Positions 8,340-15,899 of a DNA stretch of 64,000 nucleotides are shown here, in pieces. The position numbers and the translations under genes were made by a program. How positions within the stretch are numbered: the stretch's first letter is position 1; the number at the start of each line of letters is the position of its first letter. Source of the DNA: Tepidiphilus succinatimandens (GTDB lineage Bacteria; Pseudomonadota; Gammaproteobacteria; Burkholderiales; Rhodocyclaceae); NCBI RefSeq assembly GCF_006503695.1, contig NZ_SBIK01000006.1, positions 1 to 64,000 on the forward strand, in the 5' to 3' direction. The notes under the pieces were generated by a model. The model did no database searches. It saw only the letters and a program-made list of their open reading frames with translations, and had not been told where the DNA came from.

Positions 8340-8942
8340 ATGATGAACCTCTATTCGGGATCGGTCGATCCCTTCAGCCACCGTTGCCGCATCGTACTCT
8401 ATGAAAAGGGGATGGATTTCGAAGTCACCGACGTCGATCTGCTCGACAAGCAGGCCGACGTCGCCCGCATCAACCCCTACGGTCGGGTGCCGGTGCTCGT
8501 CGACCGCGAGCTCGTGCTCTTCGAGCCCAACATCATCAACGAGTACATCGACGAGCGCTTCCCCCATCCGCAGCTGATGCCGCCCGACCCCATCCTGCGC
8601 GCCCGCGCGCGTCAGCTGCTGCAGACGCTGGAGAACGAGCTCTTCCGCCACATGCGCGTGCTGGAAGAGGCGCAAGAAGAGGCCCCGCGCGATCAGGCGC
8701 GCCAGACGATCCGCGACCAGCTGGTGCAGCTCGCGCCCATTCTCAACCGGCAGAAATACCTCTTCGGCGAGGACTACTCGATGATCGACGTGGCGATGGC
8801 GCCGCTCCTGTGGCGGCTCGAGCACTACGGCATCGCGCTGCCTGCGGCCGCCTCGCCGATCATGAAGTACGCCGAGCGGCTTTTCAGCCGCCAGGGATTC
8901 ATCGACGCCCTCTCGCCTGCCGAAAAACTCATGAGGAAGTGA
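8340..8942 (+). CDS. sspA: Stringent starvation protein A (GST fold)
   Basis: 200 residues. The thioredoxin-like N-terminal half begins MNLYSGSVDPFSHRCRIVLY and contains the SspA hallmark DERFPHPQLMPPDP, followed by a helical GST C-terminal domain. SspA lacks glutathione-transferase activity in E. coli; it binds RNA polymerase and affects stress and phage promoters. Two adjacent ATG codons (8340, 8343) are possible starts. sspB begins three bases after the stop, the usual pair downstream of petABC in beta- and gammaproteobacteria. Confidence 0.95.
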   Translation: MMNLYSGSVDPFSHRCRIVLYEKGMDFEVTDVDLLDKQADVARINPYGRVPVLVDRELVLFEPNIINEYIDERFPHPQLMPPDPILRARARQLLQTLENELFRHMRVLEEAQEEAPRDQARQTIRDQLVQLAPILNRQKYLFGEDYSMIDVAMAPLLWRLEHYGIALPAAASPIMKYAERLFSRQGFIDALSPAEKLMRK

Positions 8943-8944
8943 CG

Positions 8945-9355
8945 ATGCTGCCCCCCTCGGCCAAACTCTACCTCGCCCGCGCCCTCTACGACTGGTGCCT
9001 CGACCGCGGGCTCACGCCCTACGTCAGCGCCAAGGTCGAGGGCGCGAGCGTTCCCCGCGGCTACGATCAGGACGGAGTCATCGTGCTCAACCTCGGGCCG
9101 GAGGCGACCAACCGCTTCGCTTTCGAGCCCGACGGCATCTCCTTTCAGGCCCGCTTTGGCGGCAAGGTCTTCGACGTCTGGCTGCCGGCGGAAAACGTCC
9201 TCGCGATCTACGCCCGCGAGACCGGGCACGGCATCGCGCTGCCCGAAGAGATGTTCACCGCGCCCGAGCCCGACGGCGGCCCGACGCCGCCCGAAGAACC
9301 GCAGGAATCCCCCGCCGGCAAACGCGGCGGGGGGTTCCTGCGCGTGGTGAAATAG
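8945..9355 (+). CDS. sspB: ClpXP adaptor SspB
   Basis: 136 residues from the ATG at 8945. The N-terminal substrate-binding domain (PPSAKLYLARALYDWCLDRG) recognises ssrA-tagged proteins. An acidic and Pro-rich linker follows, and then the C-terminal motif FLRVVK, which matches the ClpX-docking tail of E. coli SspB. It delivers stalled-ribosome products to ClpXP. A GC-rich hairpin at about 9308-9331 lies in the linker codons. The stop is six bases from that of the convergent dadA. Confidence 0.95.
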   Translation: MLPPSAKLYLARALYDWCLDRGLTPYVSAKVEGASVPRGYDQDGVIVLNLGPEATNRFAFEPDGISFQARFGGKVFDVWLPAENVLAIYARETGHGIALPEEMFTAPEPDGGPTPPEEPQESPAGKRGGGFLRVVK

Positions 9356-9361
9356 CCCCGC

Positions 9362-10618
9362 TCAACCAACGAAGGGAAAGGCTTCCAGCCCGGGCGGCGT
9401 CTTTCCCTCCAGCCGGGCGAGCAGCGCCTGCGCCGAACCGCAGGCAAGCGTCCAGCCCAGCGAGCCGTGGCCGGTGTTCACCCACACGTTTGCCATGGGA
9501 CTGCGCCCGATGAGCGGCACGCCGCTCGGCGTCATGGGCCGCAGCCCCGCCCAGGCTTCGGCCGCTTCCAGATCCGCCACGCCGGGCAGCATCACCTCGG
9601 CCCAGCGCTTCAAGGGCGCGATGCGCTCGGGGCGCACCGAGTCGTCGTAGCCGGCGATCTCGGCCGTACCGGCAAAGCGCAAACGGTTGCCAAGCCGCGA
9701 GCACACGATGCGCTTCGATTCGTCGGTGAGCGAAGCGGTGGGCGCGCGCTCCGGCGCGAGGATGGGTGCCGTGAGCGAGTAGCCCTTGACGGGATAGATC
9801 GGCGCCTCCATCCCCAGGGGTGCGAGCAGACGCGGGCTGTCCACCCCGGCGCAGACGACGATGGCTTCGGCCGTGAGCTCGAACGCCCCCGCCGGCCCCT
9901 CGAAGCGTGCCGCTTCGCAGCGGCCTTTGCCCAGGCGCCAGCCGCTCCAGCGCGTCTCGAAGAGCACCTCGGCCCCGGCCTGGCGCAGCCGCGCCACCAT
10001 CTCCTCGCAGAATCGGCGCGCATCGCCCGATTCGTCTTCCGGCGCGTACAGGGCGCCGCAGAGCTTCGCGGCCACCGGCGCGAGCGCCGGCTCGATTTCC
10101 GCCGCCTCTGCGGGTGAGATCGCCCGGGCGGCGATGCCCAGCTCGCGCAGCTCCGCCTCGTGCCGCCGGCCGGTTTCCCAGTCGCGCGGAGTGAAGAAAA
10201 GGTGCAGGATGCCGCGCGTCTGCACGTCGTACTCGAGCCCCAGCGCCTCGCGCCAGCGCCGCAGCACCTGGAGGCTGTGGCGCGCAAGGAGCGCAATCGC
10301 CCGCGTGTTGCGCTCATGGCGCGAGGGCAGGCATTCGCGCAGAAACGCCGTGAGCCAGCACCATTGCGCCGTATCGAGCGCTGGGCGCCAGCGGAATGGC
10401 CCGTCCTCGCGCGTGAGCGACTCCAGCGCGATCAGCGGCGCCCTGGGGCTAGACCACGGCTGGGGGTGGCTCACCGAGATTTGCGCCCCGTTGGCATAAC
10501 TCGCGCCGCGCCCCGGCGCCTCGCGCGCATCCACCAGGGTGACCGTATGCCCCGCTTCCTGCAAGGCCCAGGCGGTGGCGACGCCGATTACGCCGGCACC
10601 GATCACGAGGATTTTCAT
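9362..10618 (-). CDS. dadA: D-amino acid dehydrogenase
   Basis: 418 residues from the ATG at 10618. An N-terminal FAD-binding dinucleotide fold (MKILVIGAGVIGVATAWAL, acidic end at VDARE) is followed by the DadA-type block RGASYANGAQISVSHPQPW and the C-terminal GLRPMTPSGVPLIG...NTGHGSLGW. The membrane-associated flavoenzyme oxidises D-amino acids to 2-oxo acids and passes electrons to quinone. No alanine racemase gene is adjacent. The upstream in-frame extension was rejected because the dinucleotide fold starts at this Met. Confidence 0.93.
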   Translation of the reverse strand: MKILVIGAGVIGVATAWALQEAGHTVTLVDAREAPGRGASYANGAQISVSHPQPWSSPRAPLIALESLTREDGPFRWRPALDTAQWCWLTAFLRECLPSRHERNTRAIALLARHSLQVLRRWREALGLEYDVQTRGILHLFFTPRDWETGRRHEAELRELGIAARAISPAEAAEIEPALAPVAAKLCGALYAPEDESGDARRFCEEMVARLRQAGAEVLFETRWSGWRLGKGRCEAARFEGPAGAFELTAEAIVVCAGVDSPRLLAPLGMEAPIYPVKGYSLTAPILAPERAPTASLTDESKRIVCSRLGNRLRFAGTAEIAGYDDSVRPERIAPLKRWAEVMLPGVADLEAAEAWAGLRPMTPSGVPLIGRSPMANVWVNTGHGSLGWTLACGSAQALLARLEGKTPPGLEAFPFVG

Positions 10619-10760
10619 GGGGGGATCCTTTTCTCCGTGGAACGAAACGAGCGGCAGCACCGCCTTTTCATGTCGAACAGTGTAGCGCATAAAAAACGCG
10701 GTACGCGCCCGGGGAGATTTCGTGGCAGACTTCGAAGTTTCCTTCATGCGAGGAATTCGA

Positions 10761-10850
10761 ATGAGCAGGCGCGCTTTCTTGCGTCCCGTGTTGCTTTTCA
10801 TCGGTTCGACAACGCCCGTCGCCGCCATCGGCATGCTCCGGGAGGAATGA
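10761..10850 (+). CDS. Candidate 29-residue leader peptide before the MATE gene
   Basis: A short frame starts MSRRAFLRPVLLFIG and ends in a stop (10848-10850) that overlaps an ATG at 10847 in the frame of the MATE gene. It has a ribosome-binding site (GAGG, 10750-10753) eight bases before its ATG. The product would have basic residues and then one hydrophobic stretch. It may be a real small membrane peptide, a translational coupler or chance. The remaining dadA-MATE gap (10619-10760) shows nothing recognised. Confidence 0.3.
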   Translation: MSRRAFLRPVLLFIGSTTPVAAIGMLREE

Positions 10851-10852
10851 CG

Positions 10853-12235
10853 ATGAGCAAAGGGGGGTATGAACGCTGGTCCGAAATTCGCGCTTTGCTC
10901 CGCCTCGCCGGGCCGATGGTGCTGTCGCAGACGGCGTTCGTGCTCATGGGGCTGGTGGATACAGCCATGTCGGGGCATGCCGGGGCGCGCGAGCAGGCGG
11001 TGGTGGGGCTGGGGGTGGCGCTGTGGATTCCGGTCTTCATCGGCCTGATGAACGTGGTGCAGGCGGTGAGCCCCTTCGTGGCGCGGCACTATGGGGCGGG
11101 GGATCATCCGGCGATCGTGCGCGACACGCGCGAGGCGATGTGGCTGGGCCTGTGGACTTCGCTCGTACCGCTGGCAGCCCTGCCTTTCGTGCCGGGGCTG
11201 TTGCGTGCCTTTGGGATCGAAGCGGAACTGGCGGAGAAGACGGCCTTTTTCTTGGAAGGAATCGGCTGCGGTCTGCCCGCGGCGCTCGTGTTCCGGGCGC
11301 TCGCCTTCTATTCGGCGAGCGTAGACCGTCCCAAACCGATCATGACGATCGCCTTTGCCGGACTGGGGATCAACGCGTTTTTCAACTGGGTGCTGATCTA
11401 TGGGCATTTTGGCGCACCGGCTCTGGGCGGGGCGGGCTGCGGCTGGGCCACGGCGATCGGGATGTGGTGCAGCCTGGTGGCGATGGGGCTGTGGACGGCG
11501 TTCGCGCTGGGCTACGCGCCGTTTCGCTGGTGGCGCGGCGGCTGGAGCTGGCCAAACTGGGAGGGGCAGAAGCGCCTGCTGCGTCTGGGGCTGCCCATGG
11601 GCGGGGCGGGTCTGGCGGAGGTGGCGGCTTTCACCGGCATCGCGGTGCTGATCGGTCGCTTCGGGCCGGTGCAGATTGCGGCGCATCAGGTGGCGCTCAA
11701 CGTGGCTTCGCTCCTTTTCATGCTGCCGGCGGGCATCGGGGCGGCGCTGGCGATCCGGGTGGGGCAGAGCCTGGGTGCGGGGGATCCGGCGCGGGCACGG
11801 CGGCTGGCCTGGACGGGGGTGGCGGCAGGTCTGGCGATCGGGGTGTTGATGATGGGGCCGGTGCTGGCAGGGCGGCATGCGATCACGGCGCTCTACAGTT
11901 CGGATCCGGCGGTGCGCGAGCTCGCGGCTTCGCTCCTGGTGCTGGCGGCGCTATGGCAGGTGTTCGACGCCACCCAGGCGTGCATGATGGGCGCTTTGCG
12001 TGGCTATCACGTGACCTTGTTGCCCATGCTCCTCATGCTCGGGGCGTTCTGGCTGGTGGGCATCCCCCTGGGGGCCTGGCTCGGTTACGACGGCGGGATG
12101 TTTGGCCACCCTATGGGGGTGTTCGGTTTCTGGATCGGCCTGCTGGTGGGGCTCGCGCTGGTGTCTTGCGGACTGGCGCTCACCTTGCGCACGGTGGCCG
12201 ATGTGGCATCGTCGCGGTGCAAGAAGGAGGCGTGA
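10853..12235 (+). CDS. MATE-family multidrug/Na+ antiporter (NorM type)
   Basis: 460 residues from the ATG at 10853, preceded by GGGAGG (10840-10845); an ATG two codons earlier (10847) is also possible. Twelve hydrophobic segments form two MATE repeats. Typical blocks are LAGPMVLSQTAFVLMGLVDTAMSG at the start of repeat one and PMGGAGLAEVAAFTGIAVLIG in repeat two. Such carriers export cationic drugs or dyes using Na+ or H+ gradients. The gene and the following pabBC use more GGG/GTG-type codons than the pet genes; whether this reflects transfer cannot be judged by eye. Confidence 0.88.
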   Translation: MSKGGYERWSEIRALLRLAGPMVLSQTAFVLMGLVDTAMSGHAGAREQAVVGLGVALWIPVFIGLMNVVQAVSPFVARHYGAGDHPAIVRDTREAMWLGLWTSLVPLAALPFVPGLLRAFGIEAELAEKTAFFLEGIGCGLPAALVFRALAFYSASVDRPKPIMTIAFAGLGINAFFNWVLIYGHFGAPALGGAGCGWATAIGMWCSLVAMGLWTAFALGYAPFRWWRGGWSWPNWEGQKRLLRLGLPMGGAGLAEVAAFTGIAVLIGRFGPVQIAAHQVALNVASLLFMLPAGIGAALAIRVGQSLGAGDPARARRLAWTGVAAGLAIGVLMMGPVLAGRHAITALYSSDPAVRELAASLLVLAALWQVFDATQACMMGALRGYHVTLLPMLLMLGAFWLVGIPLGAWLGYDGGMFGHPMGVFGFWIGLLVGLALVSCGLALTLRTVADVASSRCKKEA

Positions 12236-12295
12236 TGACGTTCTCGCTCGATCACTGCTGGTGCATGGGGTGATGCACTGGAGCAGGATAAGTCG

Positions 12296-14092
12296 GTGGG
12301 GGAAAAGATGGGCGATGAGCGCATGAACCCCGAAGCGTGGATCGATTTTGCCGCACCGACGGCGGAGGATGCGCCGCTGCGGGGTCGTTTCGTCGGTCTG
12401 CAGGCGGTGCTGGGGGCAAATCGGCACGAGGAGGTGGGCCCGTTGCTCGAACGCATCGACGTTGCGGCGAGGAACGGCTCCTGGGCCGTGGGATACGTAA
12501 GCTACGAGGCCGCCGCCGCATTCGATCCTGCCCTGGAGACTCATGAGCCCGCGCCGGGATCGCCGCTGGCCTGGTTCGCGCTCTTCGATCGGCTTGCGCC
12601 GTGGCCAGAGTCCATCGTGACAGGGGAATACACACCCTTGCGCTGGTGCGAGACGCTGGATGAGGCGTCCTTCAGGGCCGCGGTGGCGCGCATCCAGCGG
12701 GCAATCGCCGAGGGGGAGTTCTACCAGCTCAATTTCACGGCGCCCGTCGAGAGTCCCTTTTCGGGGGATGCGTTGGCGTTCTTTCCCGCTTTACGCCGTG
12801 CGCAGCCGGGAGGGTATGCGCTCTTTCTCGATACGGGTGAGGGGCGTCGGGTGGCGAGCGTCTCGCCGGAGCTCTTCTTCCATCGGGTGGGGAATCGCAT
12901 TCTGTGCCGGCCGATGAAAGGGACGGCACCGCGGGGGATTTCACCCGAAGAGGATGCACGCCAGGCGCTACGTTTGCGTTCGGATGAAAAGGAGCGGGCG
13001 GAAAACGTGATGATCGTCGATCTCATCCGCAACGATCTCTCGCGTTTGACCCGACCCGGCGGCGTGCGTGTGCCGCGGCTCTTCCATACGCAAGCCTGGC
13101 CGACGGTGTGGCAGATGAGCTCGGACGTCGAGGCGGAGCTGCGCGAAGCGGTGAGTTTGCGTGAAATCTTCGAGGCACTTTTTCCCTGCGGATCGGTGAC
13201 CGGTGCGCCCAAGGTCCGGGCGATGCATTGGATTCGCCGCCTGGAGGGCGGACCGCGAGGCGTATATTGCGGCGCGATGGGGGTGGTTCGTCCTGGAGGG
13301 GACGCGACGTTCAATGTTCCCATCCGCACCGTCGAGATCGTGCAGGGGCGGGCGCGCTGTGGCATCGGCAGCGCCATCACCGCCGATGCGCGGGCACGCA
13401 GCGAGGCGCGCGAGTGGCGTGTGAAGCGAGCTTTCCTCGAACGGGCGGCGCGTCCTTTTCAGATCCTCGAGACGATGCGCTTGGAGGGCGGTGAAGTGGC
13501 CCATTGGCCGTTGCATCGGGCACGCCTGTTGCGTGCCGCGCGGCACTTCGGCCATCCTTGTGATGAATCGGCTCTGGAAGAGGCGGTGCGCTCGGCCATG
13601 GACTCTTGGCCCGAGCCGGCGGGGCGGCTGCGCTTATTGCTCGATGCCGAAGGAAAAGTTTCGGTCGAGGTTGGCGCCTTGCCCGAAACGCCGGAGTGCC
13701 CCAAAGTGATGCTCGCCCACTCGCCTATCGATGGCACGAGCGAGTTCGTGCGCTACAAGACGACTCGACGCGAGGCCTACGAGGCGCTCGGCCGCGCCGG
13801 GATATTCGACACCTTGCTGTGGAATGAATCCGGTGAGATCACCGAATTCACGCGCGGCAACGTCGCGGTGCGTTTTGGTGAGACGTGGTATACCCCGCCG
13901 CTGTGCTGTGGCTTGCTCGATGGCGTGATGCGCCACCTGCTCTTGGCGCAAGGGCGGCTCGTCGAGCGAATGATTCGCCGCGAGGAGCTCGACTCTGCCG
14001 AAGCGCTTGCTTTTCTCAATGCCTTGCGTGGCTGGGTGCCGGTGGTTTTGATACAGTGGGAGGAAAACGATGGGCCAGGGCGTGGAGAATGA
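12296..14092 (+). CDS. pabB-pabC: Aminodeoxychorismate synthase component I fused to aminodeoxychorismate lyase
   Basis: About 598 residues. Residues about 110-380 are the chorismate-binding PabB domain (EGEFYQLNFTAP, RPMKGTAPRG, ENVMIVDLIRNDLSR, PCGSVTGAPK, GIGSAITADA). From about 395 follows a class-IV aminotransferase fold (QILETMRLEGGEV...), ending in NESGEITEFTRGNV, as in PabC. Together these make p-aminobenzoate for folate from 4-amino-4-deoxychorismate; the glutaminase PabA is not here. The start is uncertain: GTG at 12296 after GAGCAGGA, or ATG at 12308 after GGGGGAAAAG. The next gene starts 23 bases before this one ends. Confidence 0.92.
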   Translation: MGEKMGDERMNPEAWIDFAAPTAEDAPLRGRFVGLQAVLGANRHEEVGPLLERIDVAARNGSWAVGYVSYEAAAAFDPALETHEPAPGSPLAWFALFDRLAPWPESIVTGEYTPLRWCETLDEASFRAAVARIQRAIAEGEFYQLNFTAPVESPFSGDALAFFPALRRAQPGGYALFLDTGEGRRVASVSPELFFHRVGNRILCRPMKGTAPRGISPEEDARQALRLRSDEKERAENVMIVDLIRNDLSRLTRPGGVRVPRLFHTQAWPTVWQMSSDVEAELREAVSLREIFEALFPCGSVTGAPKVRAMHWIRRLEGGPRGVYCGAMGVVRPGGDATFNVPIRTVEIVQGRARCGIGSAITADARARSEAREWRVKRAFLERAARPFQILETMRLEGGEVAHWPLHRARLLRAARHFGHPCDESALEEAVRSAMDSWPEPAGRLRLLLDAEGKVSVEVGALPETPECPKVMLAHSPIDGTSEFVRYKTTRREAYEALGRAGIFDTLLWNESGEITEFTRGNVAVRFGETWYTPPLCCGLLDGVMRHLLLAQGRLVERMIRREELDSAEALAFLNALRGWVPVVLIQWEENDGPGRGE

Positions 14093-15056
14093 AAGGCAGA
14101 CCATCCAAGGGGCGGAGCGCCTGAAGCTCGCCGTGAGTGCCTGCGTGCTGGGGCACCCGGTGCGCTACAACGGCGGGCACAAGCGATCGGCCTTGTGCGT
14201 GGAACTTCTGGGCCAGGCGTTCGATTTCGTACCTTTGTGTCCGGAAGTCGGAATCGGACTGGGCACGCCGCGTCCGCCCATCCGCCTCGTCGGTTCCCCC
14301 GAATCTCCCCGGGCCGTGGGGGTGGGCGATGCCACGCTCGACGTGACCGAGCGTCTGCAAGAATGGTCCGAGCGCACGGTGGCGACGCTGGAAGGGGTGA
14401 GCGGGGTCATTCTCATGCAGCGCTCGCCTTCCTGTGGGCTCTTCCGGGTGAAGGTCTATCGGCAGGACGATCGACCGCCGCAGTTCGGTAGCGGCATCTT
14501 TGCGGCCACGCTGGCGCGCCGGCTGCCGGAGCTGCCCATCGAAGAGGAAGGGCGATTGCACGATCCGGTACTGCTGGAGAATTTCGTCGTTCGGGTGCGC
14601 GCCTACGGCGAGTGGCGACGCCTGCTCGCCGCGGGACTCACGCGCGGGGCGATCATCGCTTTTCATTCGCGCTACAAGTATCTGCTGCTCGCGCACGACC
14701 CCGCGGGTTACCGTACCCTGGGGCGTATGGTGGCCGGACTCGGCGAGGAGACGCCCGAGGCGTTCGCGGCGCACTACTTTCCGGCGTTCATGGCCGCCCT
14801 GAGGCGGCGCGCCACGCGCGGCACGCACGCCAACGTGCTGCAGCATCTGGCCGGTTACCTGCGTCGGGTATTGCCGTCCGAGGAGCGCCAGGAGCTGCAG
14901 GAGCTCATCGCGCAGTATCGCCAGGGCGTGGTGCCGCTCGTCGCGCCGATGGTGCTCTTGCGTCACCATCTGCGCCGCCATCCCGATTCTTATCTGGCGC
15001 AGCAGGTCTATCTGGAGCCGCATCCGCCGCGGCTGGGGCTGCGCAACGCGCTGTAG
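14070..15056 (+). CDS. DUF523-DUF1722 two-domain protein
   Basis: 328 residues. The N-terminal DUF523 domain (about 18-160) has its Cys motifs: SACVLGHPVRYNGGHK, then CPE, then QRSPSCGLF. One DUF523 member, TudS, is an iron-sulfur thiouracil desulfidase in which three cysteines hold a 4Fe-4S cluster; the same three-Cys pattern is seen here. The C-terminal DUF1722 domain (about 185-310; FHSRYKYLLLAH...GTHANVLQHLAGYL) is of YbgA type and of unknown function. The start overlaps pabBC by 23 bases, so the two are probably co-expressed. The substrate is unknown; a desulfidase or nucleobase-repair role is inference. Confidence 0.85.
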   Translation: MGQGVENERQTIQGAERLKLAVSACVLGHPVRYNGGHKRSALCVELLGQAFDFVPLCPEVGIGLGTPRPPIRLVGSPESPRAVGVGDATLDVTERLQEWSERTVATLEGVSGVILMQRSPSCGLFRVKVYRQDDRPPQFGSGIFAATLARRLPELPIEEEGRLHDPVLLENFVVRVRAYGEWRRLLAAGLTRGAIIAFHSRYKYLLLAHDPAGYRTLGRMVAGLGEETPEAFAAHYFPAFMAALRRRATRGTHANVLQHLAGYLRRVLPSEERQELQELIAQYRQGVVPLVAPMVLLRHHLRRHPDSYLAQQVYLEPHPPRLGLRNAL

Positions 15057-15112
15057 GGCGAGGCCGCCCGCTGCTATCATGCAGCCATTGCCTGCACGCC
15101 GGAGGTCCTGCC

Positions 15113-15871
15113 ATGCCCACCCTGTTTCCCCCGGAAGAAGTCTTGCGCTCCGGCTGCGACCGCTGCCGCGAGGAAGTAGCATTCGCCTTCACTTTCGCCT
15201 TTCAGCCGATCGTGGACGTGGCTCAGCGCGAAGTGTTCGGCTACGAGGCGCTGGTGCGCGGACCCCAGGGCGAACCGGCGATGACCGTGCTCGGTCGGGT
15301 CGACGATACCAACCGCTACGCGTTCGACCAGGCCTGCCGTGTGCGTGCGATCACCCTGGCGAGCCGCCTGGGGCTGGACCGTCATCTGAGCATCAACTTT
15401 TTGCCCAATGCGGTCTATGAACCGTCCCTGTGCATTCGCAGTACCCTGGAGGCAGCGAAGGAATGTGGCTTTCCGGCCGAGAAGATCCTCTTCGAGGTGA
15501 CGGAGGGGGAGCGCATCGACGAGGTCGAGCATCTCACGAACATCTTCGCCTATTACCGTTCGCGCGGTTTCCTCACCGCGCTCGATGATTTCGGCGCGGG
15601 TCATTCGGGGCTGAACATGCTGGCGCGCTTCATGCCCGATCTCATCAAGATCGACATGGCCCTGGTGCGCGATGTGCATCGTGACCGCATCAAACAGGCG
15701 ATCCTGGAAGGTTTGCTGCTCACCTGTCGGGAGCTGGGCGTGAAGGTGCTCGCCGAAGGAGTGGAACAGGCCGAAGAGGTGGATTGGTTTGCCGCGCGCG
15801 GCGTGGCGCTGATGCAAGGGTATTTCTTCGCCAAGCCGGGGTTCGAGTGTTTGCCGCCGGTGCGCTGGTAG
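15113..15871 (+). CDS. EAL-domain cyclic-di-GMP phosphodiesterase
   Basis: 252 residues from the ATG at 15113, preceded by GGAGG (15101-15105). It is a stand-alone EAL domain with no GGDEF, PAS or membrane part. Catalytic blocks are intact: FGYEALVRG (EAL), SINFLPNA (Asn), EVTEGERID (Glu), LDDFGAGHSG (DDFG), IKIDMALV (Lys), AEGVE and QGYFFAKP. It should therefore hydrolyse c-di-GMP to pGpG in the cytoplasm, favouring motility over attachment. A short Cys pair (CDRC, about 14-17) precedes the domain. A possible -10 (TATCAT, 15075-15080) lies upstream. It is convergent with the OPT transporter. Confidence 0.92.
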   Translation: MPTLFPPEEVLRSGCDRCREEVAFAFTFAFQPIVDVAQREVFGYEALVRGPQGEPAMTVLGRVDDTNRYAFDQACRVRAITLASRLGLDRHLSINFLPNAVYEPSLCIRSTLEAAKECGFPAEKILFEVTEGERIDEVEHLTNIFAYYRSRGFLTALDDFGAGHSGLNMLARFMPDLIKIDMALVRDVHRDRIKQAILEGLLLTCRELGVKVLAEGVEQAEEVDWFAARGVALMQGYFFAKPGFECLPPVRW

Positions 15872-15899
15872 GCGCAAACCGGCGGCGTTCCTGCCGGAT

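Noticed and set aside
9308-9331. GC hairpin near the sspB 3' end as a terminator
   Set aside because: It encodes conserved linker and tail residues (PAGKRGG) and has no T-run on either strand.
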